Assembly: GCA_021808875.1 (NCBI GenBank)
Contig: JAKBAU010000007.1
Location: 1-40,128, forward strand
Length of the DNA: 40,128 nt
Direction of reading: 5' to 3'
Source: Pseudomonadota bacterium
Lineage (GTDB): Bacteria; Pseudomonadota; Alphaproteobacteria; Micropepsales; Micropepsaceae
The notes under the pieces were generated by a model, which was not told where the DNA came from, made no database searches, and saw nothing but the letters and a program-made list of their open reading frames with translations. Numbering within the stretch: position 1 is the stretch's first letter; each line of letters begins with the position of its first letter. The translations under genes were made by a program, and so were the position numbers. This document shows, piece by piece, positions 31,237-40,022 of this stretch.

Positions 31237-34107
31237 ATGAACCTCCTACTCACCTCGGCTGAAAGCATCGCATTCGGTCGCTTCCGGATGCTTCCGCGTG
31301 GTCGCGTGCTGCTTGCCGATGATAAGCCGATAAAACTCGGGGGGCGCGCTTTCGACCTGCTCATGGTGTTGATCGAGAGTCGCGGGTCCGTCGTCAGCAA
31401 GGGCGATTTGATGGCTCTCGTCTGGCCAAGCCGCTTGGTCACCGAGACCAACCTGCAAACCCAGATTTTGGCCTTGCGTCACGCATTCGGGGCGGAGCGC
31501 AATTTGATCCGGACTGTCGCCGGGCGCGGTTATCAATTTACGGGCGAGATCCGCATTAGTTCGCCCGACATTGACAAGCTTGTTGCCGTCGCACCGCCTG
31601 TCGTGGCCGACGGGGTCATCAGCCCGACAAATCTGCTGCAGCCGGTTTCCGAGCTGATTGGCCGCGAGACCGGGGTGGAGGAGGTCTCGAACCTCATTCG
31701 CGCCGGCCGGCTCGTCACCCTCGTCGGCACTGGGGGCATCGGCAAGACGCGGCTCGCGCTTGCTGCAGCCCGCCAGTTGCTGCCGCTATTTCCGGATGGC
31801 GTGTGGTTGGCCGAATTTTCTTCGCTGTCCGATTCCAGTTTGGTGCCTGCAACCGTCGCCACCTCAATCGGGCTCCAACTCGGCGGCGGCGAGCTTTCGG
31901 CGCAGCGAGTGGTGCAGGCGCTGGCAACACGGCGCCTGTTGCTGGTGCTAGACACCTGCGAGCACGTGATCGACGCCGCGGCAGCGATGGCCGAGGCTCT
32001 GCTGCGGGCCGGAACGACGGCTCATGTCATCGCCACCAGCCGCGAGCCGCTCCGGGCGGAGGGCGAGCAGCTCTACCTGGTGCCACCACTCGCCGTCCCG
32101 GCCGACGACCCCAAGGATCTCTCGGAATATGGCGCCGTCAGACTGTTTGTCGCGCGCGCGCGCGCGGCAGACTCCGGCTTGGTGCTGAACGGTCATCGGG
32201 CAGCGACAATCGCGGCGATCTGCCGGCGCCTCGACGGCATTCCGCTCGCGATTGAAATGGCCGCGGCGCGCGTCGCGACACTCGGCGTCGATGAACTCGC
32301 CAAACGCATCGACGATCGACTCCAGTTGCTGACCGGAGGAAGGCGGACGGCGCTGCCGCGACACCAGACTTTGCGGGCGACACTCGATTGGAGCCACGAG
32401 TTGCTGGCTGAGTCCGAGCGAGTGCTTCTGCGCCGTCTGGGTGTGTTCGCCGGCACCTTCAGCCTGGAGGCCGTCGGCGCGGTCATGGCGAACACCGGGA
32501 CCGTGTCGCCGGAAGTCGTCGACGGCCTTTCTAGCCTGGTCGCAAAGTCGCTCGTTGTGGCGAAAGTCGACGCCACCCCTCCGCGTTACCGCCTGCTCGA
32601 CACCAGCCGCGCCTATGCGATCGAGAAACTCGTCGAAAGCGGCGAACGAGAGCAGGTCGTGCGCCGCCATGCCGAATATTGCCGGGATATGTTCGAGCGG
32701 GCTGAAGTCGAGTTGGAGGTGCGCCCCACGGCCGACTGGCTCGCCGACTACGGGCCGCAGATCGACGACTTGCGCTCCGTGCTTGACTGGGCCTTCTCAC
32801 AAGGGGGTGACGTGGAGACCGGTGCGACGCTAACGGCCGCCGCGGCACCTCTGTGGATGCTTTTGTCGTTGACTGCGGAATGCCGAGGCCATGTCGAGCG
32901 GGCGCTCGCCACCATTGCGGCCGGAGCCAGCGGCGATGCGCGCCGAGAGATGAAGCTCCATGCCGCACTCGGCACGACTTTGCTATTCGCCAGCGATGCG
33001 ACACTTACCGCGATCCGCGCGGCCTGGACACGAGCACTGGAAACTGCAGAAAGGCTTGACGACGCCGAGTATCAATTGCGGTCGCTGTGGGGCTGTTGGG
33101 CCCTTGAATGGACTAGCGGCCGGCATCGCACCGCCTTGACATTGGCGCGAAAATTCTGCTCGCTGGCGACGAGCCGGCCCGATCCGAACGATCGGCTGGT
33201 TGGTGAGCGACTGGTCGGAGTGTCGGAGCACTTCCTGGGTGATCAAGCGAGCGCGCGGAACCATCTCGAGCAAGTGCTCGCGAATTATGTTCTTCCCGGC
33301 CACAAGTCGCATATCATCCATTTCCAGAGCGACCAGCGGGCAGCAGCAGGCGCCTTCCTCGGCCGCGCCCTGTGGCTGCAGGGATTGCCGGATCAGGCGA
33401 GTCGCACCATCGAAAGAAGCGTGGACGACGCGCGCGCGAGCAATCACGCAAATTCACTATACCACGTTCTGAACCATGGAGCATGTCCGATTGCGGTGTT
33501 GAACGGCGATCTTGGCCTGGCAGACCGCTACACCGGAATGTTGATCGACCTTTTGAGAAAGAACCCACTGACGCCTCGGAGGGCACTCGGTCATGGTCAT
33601 CAGGGGGCGCTCGCCATCAGACGCGGCGATATCGATGCCGGATTGCAGCTGCTGCGTTCATGTCTTGGCGAGCTCGGAGAGGTCAGTGGCAACTATGGTG
33701 CCTTCTTTTTCCTGTGTGCGATGGCGGAAGCCTTGGGCCGCGTCCGGCAGATCGACGAGGGACTTTCCGCACTTGAGGGGGTGATTGTGCGCACCGACGA
33801 AACCGATGAACGCTGGGGCATCGCCGAACTGCTGCGCATCAAAGGCGAACTGCTGATCTTGCAAGGCGCGCCCGGAGCAGCGGCGATTGCTGAGGACCAC
33901 TTCCAGCAAGCGTTGGACTGGGCCCGTCGACAGGGTGCACTGTCCTGGGAACTACGCACCGCCACAAGTTTTGCATGTCTGCTCCGCGATCAGGGCCAGC
34001 CTGCTGACGCGGTGGCGCTGCTCAAGCCGGTGTACGACCGGTTTACCGAAGGGTTCGATACCGCCGACCTCAAGGCGGCGAAAACCCTGTTATGCGATCT
34101 CGGCTAG
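31237..34107 (+). CDS. Winged-helix regulator with NB-ARC ATPase and TPR-like repeats (STAND type)
   Basis: The 956-residue protein has an N-terminal OmpR/CadC-type winged helix (about 12-104: 'LGGRAFDLLMVLIESRGSVVSKGDLMALVWP', 'TNLQTQILALRHAFG', 'IRTVAGRGYQF'). The NB-ARC-type NTPase follows, with Walker A 'VGTGGIGKTRLAL' near 162, Walker B 'LLVLDTCEHV' near 236, 'ATSREPLRAEGEQLY' near 268 and 'GIPLAIEMAAARV' near 345. A long helical TPR-like region occupies about 480-950. STAND proteins of this type switch on transcription after a ligand or protein binds the repeat region. Divergent placement next to two hydrolases suggests it controls them. ATG 31237 is preferred to the upstream TTG 31216. 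Confidence 0.9.
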   Translation: MNLLLTSAESIAFGRFRMLPRGRVLLADDKPIKLGGRAFDLLMVLIESRGSVVSKGDLMALVWPSRLVTETNLQTQILALRHAFGAERNLIRTVAGRGYQFTGEIRISSPDIDKLVAVAPPVVADGVISPTNLLQPVSELIGRETGVEEVSNLIRAGRLVTLVGTGGIGKTRLALAAARQLLPLFPDGVWLAEFSSLSDSSLVPATVATSIGLQLGGGELSAQRVVQALATRRLLLVLDTCEHVIDAAAAMAEALLRAGTTAHVIATSREPLRAEGEQLYLVPPLAVPADDPKDLSEYGAVRLFVARARAADSGLVLNGHRAATIAAICRRLDGIPLAIEMAAARVATLGVDELAKRIDDRLQLLTGGRRTALPRHQTLRATLDWSHELLAESERVLLRRLGVFAGTFSLEAVGAVMANTGTVSPEVVDGLSSLVAKSLVVAKVDATPPRYRLLDTSRAYAIEKLVESGEREQVVRRHAEYCRDMFERAEVELEVRPTADWLADYGPQIDDLRSVLDWAFSQGGDVETGATLTAAAAPLWMLLSLTAECRGHVERALATIAAGASGDARREMKLHAALGTTLLFASDATLTAIRAAWTRALETAERLDDAEYQLRSLWGCWALEWTSGRHRTALTLARKFCSLATSRPDPNDRLVGERLVGVSEHFLGDQASARNHLEQVLANYVLPGHKSHIIHFQSDQRAAAGAFLGRALWLQGLPDQASRTIERSVDDARASNHANSLYHVLNHGACPIAVLNGDLGLADRYTGMLIDLLRKNPLTPRRALGHGHQGALAIRRGDIDAGLQLLRSCLGELGEVSGNYGAFFFLCAMAEALGRVRQIDEGLSALEGVIVRTDETDERWGIAELLRIKGELLILQGAPGAAAIAEDHFQQALDWARRQGALSWELRTATSFACLLRDQGQPADAVALLKPVYDRFTEGFDTADLKAAKTLLCDLG

Positions 34108-34135
34108 TGTCGCGCTGACGGCAACTGGGTCTGGT

Positions 34136-34246
34136 TCATTCTCGGTAGAGGCCTTCGTCGTCCAATGGCAACATTCTGGCGCGAAGCAAGTCAATGCCGG
34201 CACGGCCGTACATTGCCCGATTGAGCATCTTCAGCTTGTTGATCTG
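34136..34246 (-). pseudogene. ISL3-like transposase remnant (C-terminal end)
   Basis: On the minus strand, 'QINKLKMLNRAMYGRAGIDLLRARML' matches the C-terminal signature of ISL3-family transposases ('GQITKLKLVKRQMYGRGKLDLLxARL'). The preceding residues ('GLYLALTAKER') no longer fit, so the rest of the gene has been lost or shifted. The remnant marks the right side of the cargo segment just before the relaxase. Confidence 0.6.
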
Positions 34247-34467
34247 TCTCTCCTTAGCAGTCAGGGCAAGATAAAGACCTGCGGCACCACTGCGCGCGAT
34301 CAGTCGCGATTTCAGTGTCTGCACATTGGGTTATCGACCGCGACCACCGGGCCACGGCTTTGCAAGGAGGCACGGCAACAGCATGTCGAGACGGCTTCTG
34401 CCTTCGCATTTCCGCAGTGCCGCCATGGCTCCTTCGCGAGTGGCAGCTTTGCCGTCAGTCTCGGAGC
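34247..34467. other. Intergenic region upstream of the relaxase
   Basis: About 220 bases without a supported gene. An AAGGAGG sequence lies near 34361 but is not followed by a credible start. An oriT might be expected close to the relaxase; no obvious conserved nick site was recognised. Confidence 0.3.
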
Positions 34468-36513
34468 ATGGCTCGTCCCGACAATGACACGCGCCTTCGT
34501 CCACGCCTCGGCCGTACGCGCAGCCGGAATCAGCGGAGTGTGCTGGCGGCAACGCAGATCAAGCGCGCGATCTCGCGGGCGGGTGCGCTGGCCCGGGTGA
34601 CCGGCGGGCCACGGCCGATCGGCGCACGGCATCTTGCCGATCTGCCGGCCAAGCGCGGCAGGGGCGCAGCCTTCGCTCGCGGGCGTGCGGCCTCACCACG
34701 GGGCTGGTCGCAAGCGCAGCCCGGAGCACGCCGTGTCGTCGTCAAGGCGCGCTACGTGAAGATGCGCGCCGGGAGCCGCGCCGCGGCCGTGCATCTGCGC
34801 TACCTCCAGCGTGATGGCGTCACCCGAGAGGGTTCCCCCGGCCAGCTCTACTCCGCCACGGCGGACCGCGCCGATGGCCGCGCCTTTCTCGATCGCTCGG
34901 AAGGCGACCCGCGTCAGTTCCGTCTGATCGTTGCCGCCGAGGACGGCGCCGAGCTCTCCGACCTCCGCGCCTTCACCCGTGATCTGATGCGGCAGGTCGA
35001 GCGTGACCTCGGCACCGGGCTGGACTGGGTCGCGGTCGATCATTTCAATACCGCCCACCCGCACACGCACATCGTCATCCGCGGCGTCGATGAGACTGGC
35101 GAGAACCTGGTGATTGCCGGGGCCTATCTCGCCCATGGCATCCGGGAGCGCGCCTCGGAGCTGGTCACCATCGAGCTCGGCCCGGAGAGCACGATGGAAC
35201 GACAGGCGAAGCTCGTGCGCGAGATCGACCAGGAACGGCTGACCCGGATCGATCGGGCGCTATTGCGCGCGGCGGGTGACGCGGCGGGTGGCGTGATCGA
35301 CCTCCGCACCGCCGTCGGGGAGCCGCGCTCCGACTTCGACCGGCAACTGCGGATCGGCCGGCTGCAAGCCTTGGAGCGGCTGGGATTGGCCGAGGAGATC
35401 GCCACCGGCCGCTGGCGCCTGGTTCCCGGGATGGAGGAGACGCTGCGCGCCCTCGGGGAACGCGGGGACATCATCAAGACCATGCACCATGCGTTGACCC
35501 GCCATGGTGCGGAACGCGGCGTCGAGCAGTTCGCGATCCACGAGCTCCGCGAGTCGCTTGCCGCACCGATTACCGGGCGGCTGCTTGGGCGGGGGCTTGG
35601 CGGCGACGAACTGGGCGATCGGGTTCATCTGATCGTCGATGGCCTCGACGGGCGGGTCCACTACGTCGAACTCCCCGCCGCCGGCGCGGATGCCGCCAAC
35701 CCGCCGATCGGGGCCATCGTGGAATTTGCAGCGGAACGCGGAGCGTCGCGCGCCGCGGACCGGAACGTCGCCGACCTGGCGCACGGGAACGCCGGCATCT
35801 ATCGGCCCGCGGACCACCTCGCTGTCGCGCGCGTCGATTCCGGCATCGCCGATCCGGAGGCCTATGTCGAAGCGCATGTCCGCCGCCTGGAGGCGCTGCG
35901 CCGCGCCGGCGCGGTCCAGCGGCTCGACGCCGACCATTGGCGCGTCCCGGCCGATCTCGAACAGCGGGCTGCTCGCCACGACACGGGCCGCAGTCAGATG
36001 CCGAGCCTGCGCGTGCTGTCCGCGCTCGATCTGGAAGCCCAGATCCGTAGCGACGGGGCGACCTGGCTCGACCGCCAACTGGTGGCCCGCGACCCGGTGC
36101 CGCTCGCGCAAGGCGGGTTCGGGTTGGAGGTCGAAGCCGCCCTTGAGCGCCGCCGCCAGCATCACCTCGCCCATGGCGATGCACACCGTGACGCCGATGG
36201 GGGCGTGCGCTATTGCCGGGACCTTCTCGGGACGCTGGAACGCCGCGAACTCGCGCGCGCCGGTGGTGAACTGGCGACGTCGCGCGCCGTACCGTTCCGC
36301 ATGCCGGCGCCCGGCGACACGATCCGCGGCACCTACCGCGAGGCGATCCAGCTCGCCTCCGGCCGCTACGCCCTGGTCGAGAACGCCCAGGAATTCATCC
36401 TGGTCCCGTGGCGGCCGGTGATCGAGCGAAGCCTTGGCCGCGAGGTCGTCGGGCTCGTCACCGACCGCGGGATTTCCTGGCAGATTGGCCGGGATCGAGG
36501 GCTCGGCATCTGA
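34468..36513 (+). CDS. Relaxase/mobilisation nuclease with DUF3363 domain
   Basis: The 681-residue protein opens 'MARPDNDTRLRPRLGRTRSR', the usual start of this family. The relaxase domain (about 85-220) has 'VHLRYLQRDGVTREG', with a candidate catalytic Tyr112, and the three-histidine metal motif 'DHFNTAHPHTHIVIRG' (His197, 199, 201). The DUF3363 region (about 260-680) follows, ending with 'IRGTYREAIQLASGRYALVENAQEFILVPWRPVIE'. The enzyme nicks the transfer origin and pilots the strand into the recipient. ATG 34468 is chosen over 34315 because the extra 51 residues are Trp/Cys-rich and unlike the family; GGAG lies just upstream. Assignment is firm; the exact Tyr is inferred. Confidence 0.92.
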   Translation: MARPDNDTRLRPRLGRTRSRNQRSVLAATQIKRAISRAGALARVTGGPRPIGARHLADLPAKRGRGAAFARGRAASPRGWSQAQPGARRVVVKARYVKMRAGSRAAAVHLRYLQRDGVTREGSPGQLYSATADRADGRAFLDRSEGDPRQFRLIVAAEDGAELSDLRAFTRDLMRQVERDLGTGLDWVAVDHFNTAHPHTHIVIRGVDETGENLVIAGAYLAHGIRERASELVTIELGPESTMERQAKLVREIDQERLTRIDRALLRAAGDAAGGVIDLRTAVGEPRSDFDRQLRIGRLQALERLGLAEEIATGRWRLVPGMEETLRALGERGDIIKTMHHALTRHGAERGVEQFAIHELRESLAAPITGRLLGRGLGGDELGDRVHLIVDGLDGRVHYVELPAAGADAANPPIGAIVEFAAERGASRAADRNVADLAHGNAGIYRPADHLAVARVDSGIADPEAYVEAHVRRLEALRRAGAVQRLDADHWRVPADLEQRAARHDTGRSQMPSLRVLSALDLEAQIRSDGATWLDRQLVARDPVPLAQGGFGLEVEAALERRRQHHLAHGDAHRDADGGVRYCRDLLGTLERRELARAGGELATSRAVPFRMPAPGDTIRGTYREAIQLASGRYALVENAQEFILVPWRPVIERSLGREVVGLVTDRGISWQIGRDRGLGI

Positions 36514-36766
36514 TACCCAGCTGAGGCGCAGAGCTTCCAGGTCGCGCCGGGGGAAGCTGGTGATGAAAATCTGACGCTTCGTACCGGGTTCGGACTACCG
36601 CAACGGGTGGCAAGCTGACTGTCTGCGTCCGGCGCAAGCCAGTGGGAAACCGGTCATTCGATTCAAGCCGAAGAAAGGCCAAGAGCTGAGCTCCCGATTT
36701 AGTGAGAAAGGCCTTATGGTCGACTCCGTTTCGATCTATGCCAATGGATCGGCGGACTCGCCTGCA
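36514..36766. other. Intergenic region after the relaxase
   Basis: About 250 bases with no supported gene. On related elements further transfer genes would be expected here; instead the region leads to an accessory gene with its own promoter. Confidence 0.35.
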
Positions 36767-36802
36767 TTGACCGACTCACGATATCCTTTATCGTAATCGT
36801 GA
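36767..36802 (+). promoter_or_regulatory. Promoter with operator-like inverted repeat
   Basis: TTGACC (36767-36772) and TATCGT (36789-36794), 16 bases apart, form a plausible sigma-70-type promoter. TCACGAT (36776-36782) and ATCGTGA (36796-36802) are exact inverted repeats that bracket the -10, as an operator would. Confidence 0.5.
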
Positions 36803-36823
36803 TCGTGACGGCCAGGATACATC

Positions 36824-37705
36824 ATGAACGTCACCCAAGCGCGCCGGCTGTACCGGCAGACCGAAGATGGTCTAAATCGCCTCGACACCGCCTTGTTCGG
36901 CGCCGAGGAAGCGGATGCTCTCGGTCTCGACCGGAATTCCGAGCTCGCACGCGTTAACCAGCTGATGGTGAAAGCAACCGATGCACTCGTGGGGCTTGCG
37001 AGCCTCGATGCGAGTGCATCCGCCTTGCGAACTGAAATCGACCACGCCGTTGCCGCCGCTAAGGCGGCTCCGTTCGACGTATACAGCCTGCCACCCGACA
37101 CACCAGATGATGGCGAAACCGAGGTTTATCGGCACCCGATCGACTTGCGCGGCTTGCTCGGGCGCATCGGCGATATCTACGGCCTAGAACCTGATCAGCT
37201 CGAGGCAGGTTTGAGCGCAGCGCAAGGGCATATGCTGACCATCTGTCGCAATGCGCCCGCGGCGATCCTGGCGATGATTTCGAAAAAGATGATCACGGTT
37301 CCCACAGGCGAGCATCAGGTCAAACATTTGCTGTTCGCGTTCGCGCGAGCGAGCTATGCGGACGCAGTTCCAGACGGGGCCATCGCATTCGAGGGCAAGC
37401 TGCAGAAACACAAGCCTGATTTCGGGATCCCACGGCTGAAGTGTTGCGTCGAAACGAAGATCGCGCGCGACCGCTCCGGCTTGTCCGCCGCTATCGGCGG
37501 TATTATCGATGATCAGTCTACATATGGTTCCGAGAAGTATAGCATGTTCATTGGGGTGATTTACACGAATGATGACGCGCTCACCCAAGAGCTGCTGGAC
37601 GAGGAGATCGCCGATCGCATCGCGAAGGGCGGCCAACCCAACTACGAATGGTACTGGGTACTGATCCACGGGCCGTTAGTGCCACCAAAGTCGCAATCGC
37701 TATAG
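36824..37705 (+). CDS. PD-(D/E)XK nuclease-like protein
   Basis: The 293-residue protein has a helical N-terminal half and a C-terminal nuclease-like domain. Pro198-Asp199 in 'KHKPDFGIP', followed by Glu210-x-Lys212 in 'KCCVETKIARD', gives a PD-(D/E)XK pattern. A following helix ('SGLSAAIGGIIDDQSTYG') and strand ('MFIGVIYTND') complete the core. It probably cuts DNA or RNA; the substrate is unknown. It is a single gene with its own promoter and operator-like repeat, so it could be a solitary defence nuclease, but no partner methylase, sensor or antitoxin is adjacent. GGATA lies ahead of ATG 36824. Confidence 0.7.
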   Translation: MNVTQARRLYRQTEDGLNRLDTALFGAEEADALGLDRNSELARVNQLMVKATDALVGLASLDASASALRTEIDHAVAAAKAAPFDVYSLPPDTPDDGETEVYRHPIDLRGLLGRIGDIYGLEPDQLEAGLSAAQGHMLTICRNAPAAILAMISKKMITVPTGEHQVKHLLFAFARASYADAVPDGAIAFEGKLQKHKPDFGIPRLKCCVETKIARDRSGLSAAIGGIIDDQSTYGSEKYSMFIGVIYTNDDALTQELLDEEIADRIAKGGQPNYEWYWVLIHGPLVPPKSQSL

Positions 37706-38142
37706 CGTTCGCGGAATTTGAATGGTTCATTTCTGACTACAGCGGCCCACTTCACGGAGTCAGTTCATGGTGGGAGCAGGCGGCACTTGCTGCTAGCGCT
37801 GACGGCATCCCACCCGCCGGGGATGGGGCGGGAACCGGTCGGGGTGCCGCATAGCTGAATGTCCCAGTTCCGGGATCAGCGCAGTGATAATCTGGCGCCC
37901 GAGTAGGGTCGACGGCCGCCCGGCAGCTCAGGGTGGCTTGCGACGGTCCGCTTCCGAGCCGGACCGTCCGCATGTCGGTCACACGGCTCAAGACCGGGTT
38001 TGGCCGCAGTGATCGTTCGCGACAACGATTCGTATCTCACATGTCAAATTGCTGGCTGCGATTTACCGAGTGAGGAGTGACGGAGTGACCGGAACCACAA
38101 TGCGGGCCGCAGAATATGGCCAAGGTCGCCGGTAGTGCTCGG
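37706..38142. other. Convergent intergenic region between the nuclease-like and DUF4238 genes
   Basis: About 437 bases with no supported gene. It includes a GC-rich hairpin in which CCCGCC (near 37811) pairs with GGCGGG (near 37826). Confidence 0.4.
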
Positions 38143-39099
38143 TCACGCCCCCGACAAGCCTTGAGAAAGCGAATCCAGCACGTCGCGCGAACTGCCGAAG
38201 ACTTGTGTATGCGCTGCGGCCCGGATCCTCCGGTTGAGCGCAACCACCCGGTCAGCCGAAACCGGCCCAGCAGCATAGCAAGTGCGTTCGTTCACTTCAT
38301 CAAGAATGACAGCAAGCCGCGGGCTCACTGGGTAGTAAAAAGCCAGTAGTCTCGGCGGTTCGCCGGAGCCTGGGGAGAGCAGATTGATTACCGGCTGATC
38401 TCCGGTGATGAAGGGCACTTCAGTCTCGTTCTCCAGCAGGATCAGCGGACGTGCCTTGCGCTCCAGCATCAGGCTACCGCCCGCATTTACCGCCATTATG
38501 TGACGGAGCACGTTCCAGGCCCGCGCCAGACTCATCCCATGCTGCTCAGTTGTCTTCGCAAAAAGCCGATGCTGCACGCCCTTGGTACGGAGATTCTGCA
38601 AGCTGAGAAAATGGCAGAACTGACCGCACAGGTCTGGATCGTCATAGAAGCTCAGGTTCTTGCGTCGGATTGCATCGAATATTGGCTTGATATTCCCTTC
38701 GATCTGCGCGTGGAACTTCTCTTCCATCGTGATCACTTCGCGGTCGATGAGCGCAAGCAGCTCAGCATTGTTCGCGACGAGGGGAATCGACCTGAAGCGA
38801 CCGAACATGCCAAACATCAGTATAAAATTGTCAAGCACCTGCTTTGCCGGCGGCGGGCTATCCTTCATGAGAGCTCGGATGAGGAAAATGTCGGCATCGG
38901 TCAAATCGCGAAGCCTGTAGAAATCGCGCTCGACGGCAACGTTAATTATGTTGGTCTCGAAGACTCGCCCATTTTGCAGACACCAAATCTTGCCGTTGGT
39001 AGCCCATCCCTCGAGGTAGCGGCGCCAGACGTGGTGCTGGCGCCGCGTGATGGTCTCTTGCCTGCTGCGGCCTTTCGGTTTGGGTGGGACACGCTGCAT
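38143..39099 (-). CDS. DUF4238 family protein
   Basis: The 318-residue protein matches DUF4238: the N-terminal 'RRQHHVWRRYLEGWATNGKIWCL', a helical middle ('EEKFHAQIEGNIKPIFDAIRR', 'FLSLQNLRTKGVQ'), and the hallmark 'VPFITGDQPVINLL' followed by 'FYYPVSPRLAVIL'. The family has no established biochemical function and often appears as a single gene in accessory regions. There is no signal peptide. It is transcribed towards the PD-(D/E)XK gene. The start is ATG 39099, with the conserved N-terminus close behind. Confidence 0.85.
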   Translation of the reverse strand: MQRVPPKPKGRSRQETITRRQHHVWRRYLEGWATNGKIWCLQNGRVFETNIINVAVERDFYRLRDLTDADIFLIRALMKDSPPPAKQVLDNFILMFGMFGRFRSIPLVANNAELLALIDREVITMEEKFHAQIEGNIKPIFDAIRRKNLSFYDDPDLCGQFCHFLSLQNLRTKGVQHRLFAKTTEQHGMSLARAWNVLRHIMAVNAGGSLMLERKARPLILLENETEVPFITGDQPVINLLSPGSGEPPRLLAFYYPVSPRLAVILDEVNERTCYAAGPVSADRVVALNRRIRAAAHTQVFGSSRDVLDSLSQGLSGA

Positions 39100-39342
39100 C
39101 TGCCAAACGGTAGCTCAGCGGGATAAACGTGTCCAAGCTGATTGGTTGTCCGCGTCGGAGGAGCAGCGTCCTTCTACGGAGCAGCCGCGATGACGCGAAG
39201 TCGTCGCCACCAGGTAGCCTTGAATGTCCGGTTCCGAGGTTACCCGATCGATGGCTTGGTGGCCAACTTGGGTCGACTCCGGCCGCTCACTATCGGCACC
39301 AAGCGTCTGGGTTGTGTCACTCGGTTGCGCGGGCTCGATGAG

Positions 39343-39363
39343 TGGACTAGATTAACTGGACTA
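39343..39363 (+). promoter_or_regulatory. Direct repeats before the Phd/VapC module (operator candidate)
   Basis: TGGACTA occurs at 39343-39349 and again at 39357-39363, 14 bases apart and 20 bases before the antitoxin start. It may be the binding site of the autoregulating Phd-type antitoxin. Confidence 0.35.
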
Positions 39364-39382
39364 AGTCTGTCCGAGGCGACCG

Positions 39383-39625
39383 ATGTCCACCGTCAACATC
39401 CACGACGCCAAGACCCACCTCTCCCGCCTGATCGAGCAGGCGGCGCAGGGAGAGCAGGTGATCATCGCCAAGGCTGGCAAGCCATTGGTGAAGCTCACGG
39501 CGCTTGAGGCCCCGACGCACCCGCGCCGCCTCGGCTTCCTCAAGGGCCAGATCGCCGTCCCGGAGGATTTCGATACCATGGGTGCCGAGGAGATCGCGCG
39601 CCTATTCGGGGCAGAGGCCAGGTGA
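39383..39625 (+). CDS. Phd/YefM-type antitoxin
   Basis: The 80-residue protein carries the Phd/YefM fold 'VNIHDAKTHLSRLIEQAAQGEQVIIAKAGKPLVKL'. The toxin-binding tail 'RRLGFLKGQIAVPEDFDTMGAEEIARLFG' has the pattern usual for antitoxins of this VapC subgroup. GAGGCG stands before ATG 39383. The toxin gene starts 10 bases after its stop. It differs in sequence from the Phd-type antitoxin at 12.3-12.6 kb, so the two modules are not recent duplicates. Confidence 0.93.
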   Translation: MSTVNIHDAKTHLSRLIEQAAQGEQVIIAKAGKPLVKLTALEAPTHPRRLGFLKGQIAVPEDFDTMGAEEIARLFGAEAR

Positions 39626-39635
39626 GCCAGCTGGC

Positions 39636-40022
39636 ATGAAACTGCTGCTCGATACCCATGTGCTGCTGTGGGTGGCGGGCGTCCCGCGGCGGCTCCCGCG
39701 CGCCGCGCGGGCACTGCTTGAGGATGAAGCAAATGAACTGGTGTTCAGCGCCGCCAGTCTCTGGGAGGTGGCGATCAAACAACAACTGGGACGGGAGGAT
39801 TTCCGTGCGGACGCGCGGCTGCTGAGGCGCGGCCTGCTCGACAACGGCTATGCCGAGCTCCCCATCACCAGCGCGCATGCCGTCGCACTCGACCTCCTGC
39901 CGCCGCTGCACAAGGACCCGTTCGACCGCATGCTGATCGCGCAGGCGCTGGTTGAAGGGATCATGCTGCTCACCGCGGACGCCAACCTCGCGCGATATCC
40001 GGGACCGATCCAGGCGATCTGA
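39636..40022 (+). CDS. vapC: VapC-like PIN-domain toxin
   Basis: The 128-residue PIN protein belongs to the subgroup with 'MKLLLDTHVLLWV' at the start, Glu in 'FSAASLWEVAIKQQLG', 'LHKDPFDRMLIAQAL' and 'LLTADANLARYP'. All expected acidic residues are present, so it should be an active RNA-cleaving toxin when not bound by the adjacent antitoxin. ATG 39636 is preferred to the upstream frame start at 39504, which would overlap the antitoxin gene and add a non-family Arg/Ser-rich segment. It is the last gene in the window. Confidence 0.93.
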   Translation: MKLLLDTHVLLWVAGVPRRLPRAARALLEDEANELVFSAASLWEVAIKQQLGREDFRADARLLRRGLLDNGYAELPITSAHAVALDLLPPLHKDPFDRMLIAQALVEGIMLLTADANLARYPGPIQAI

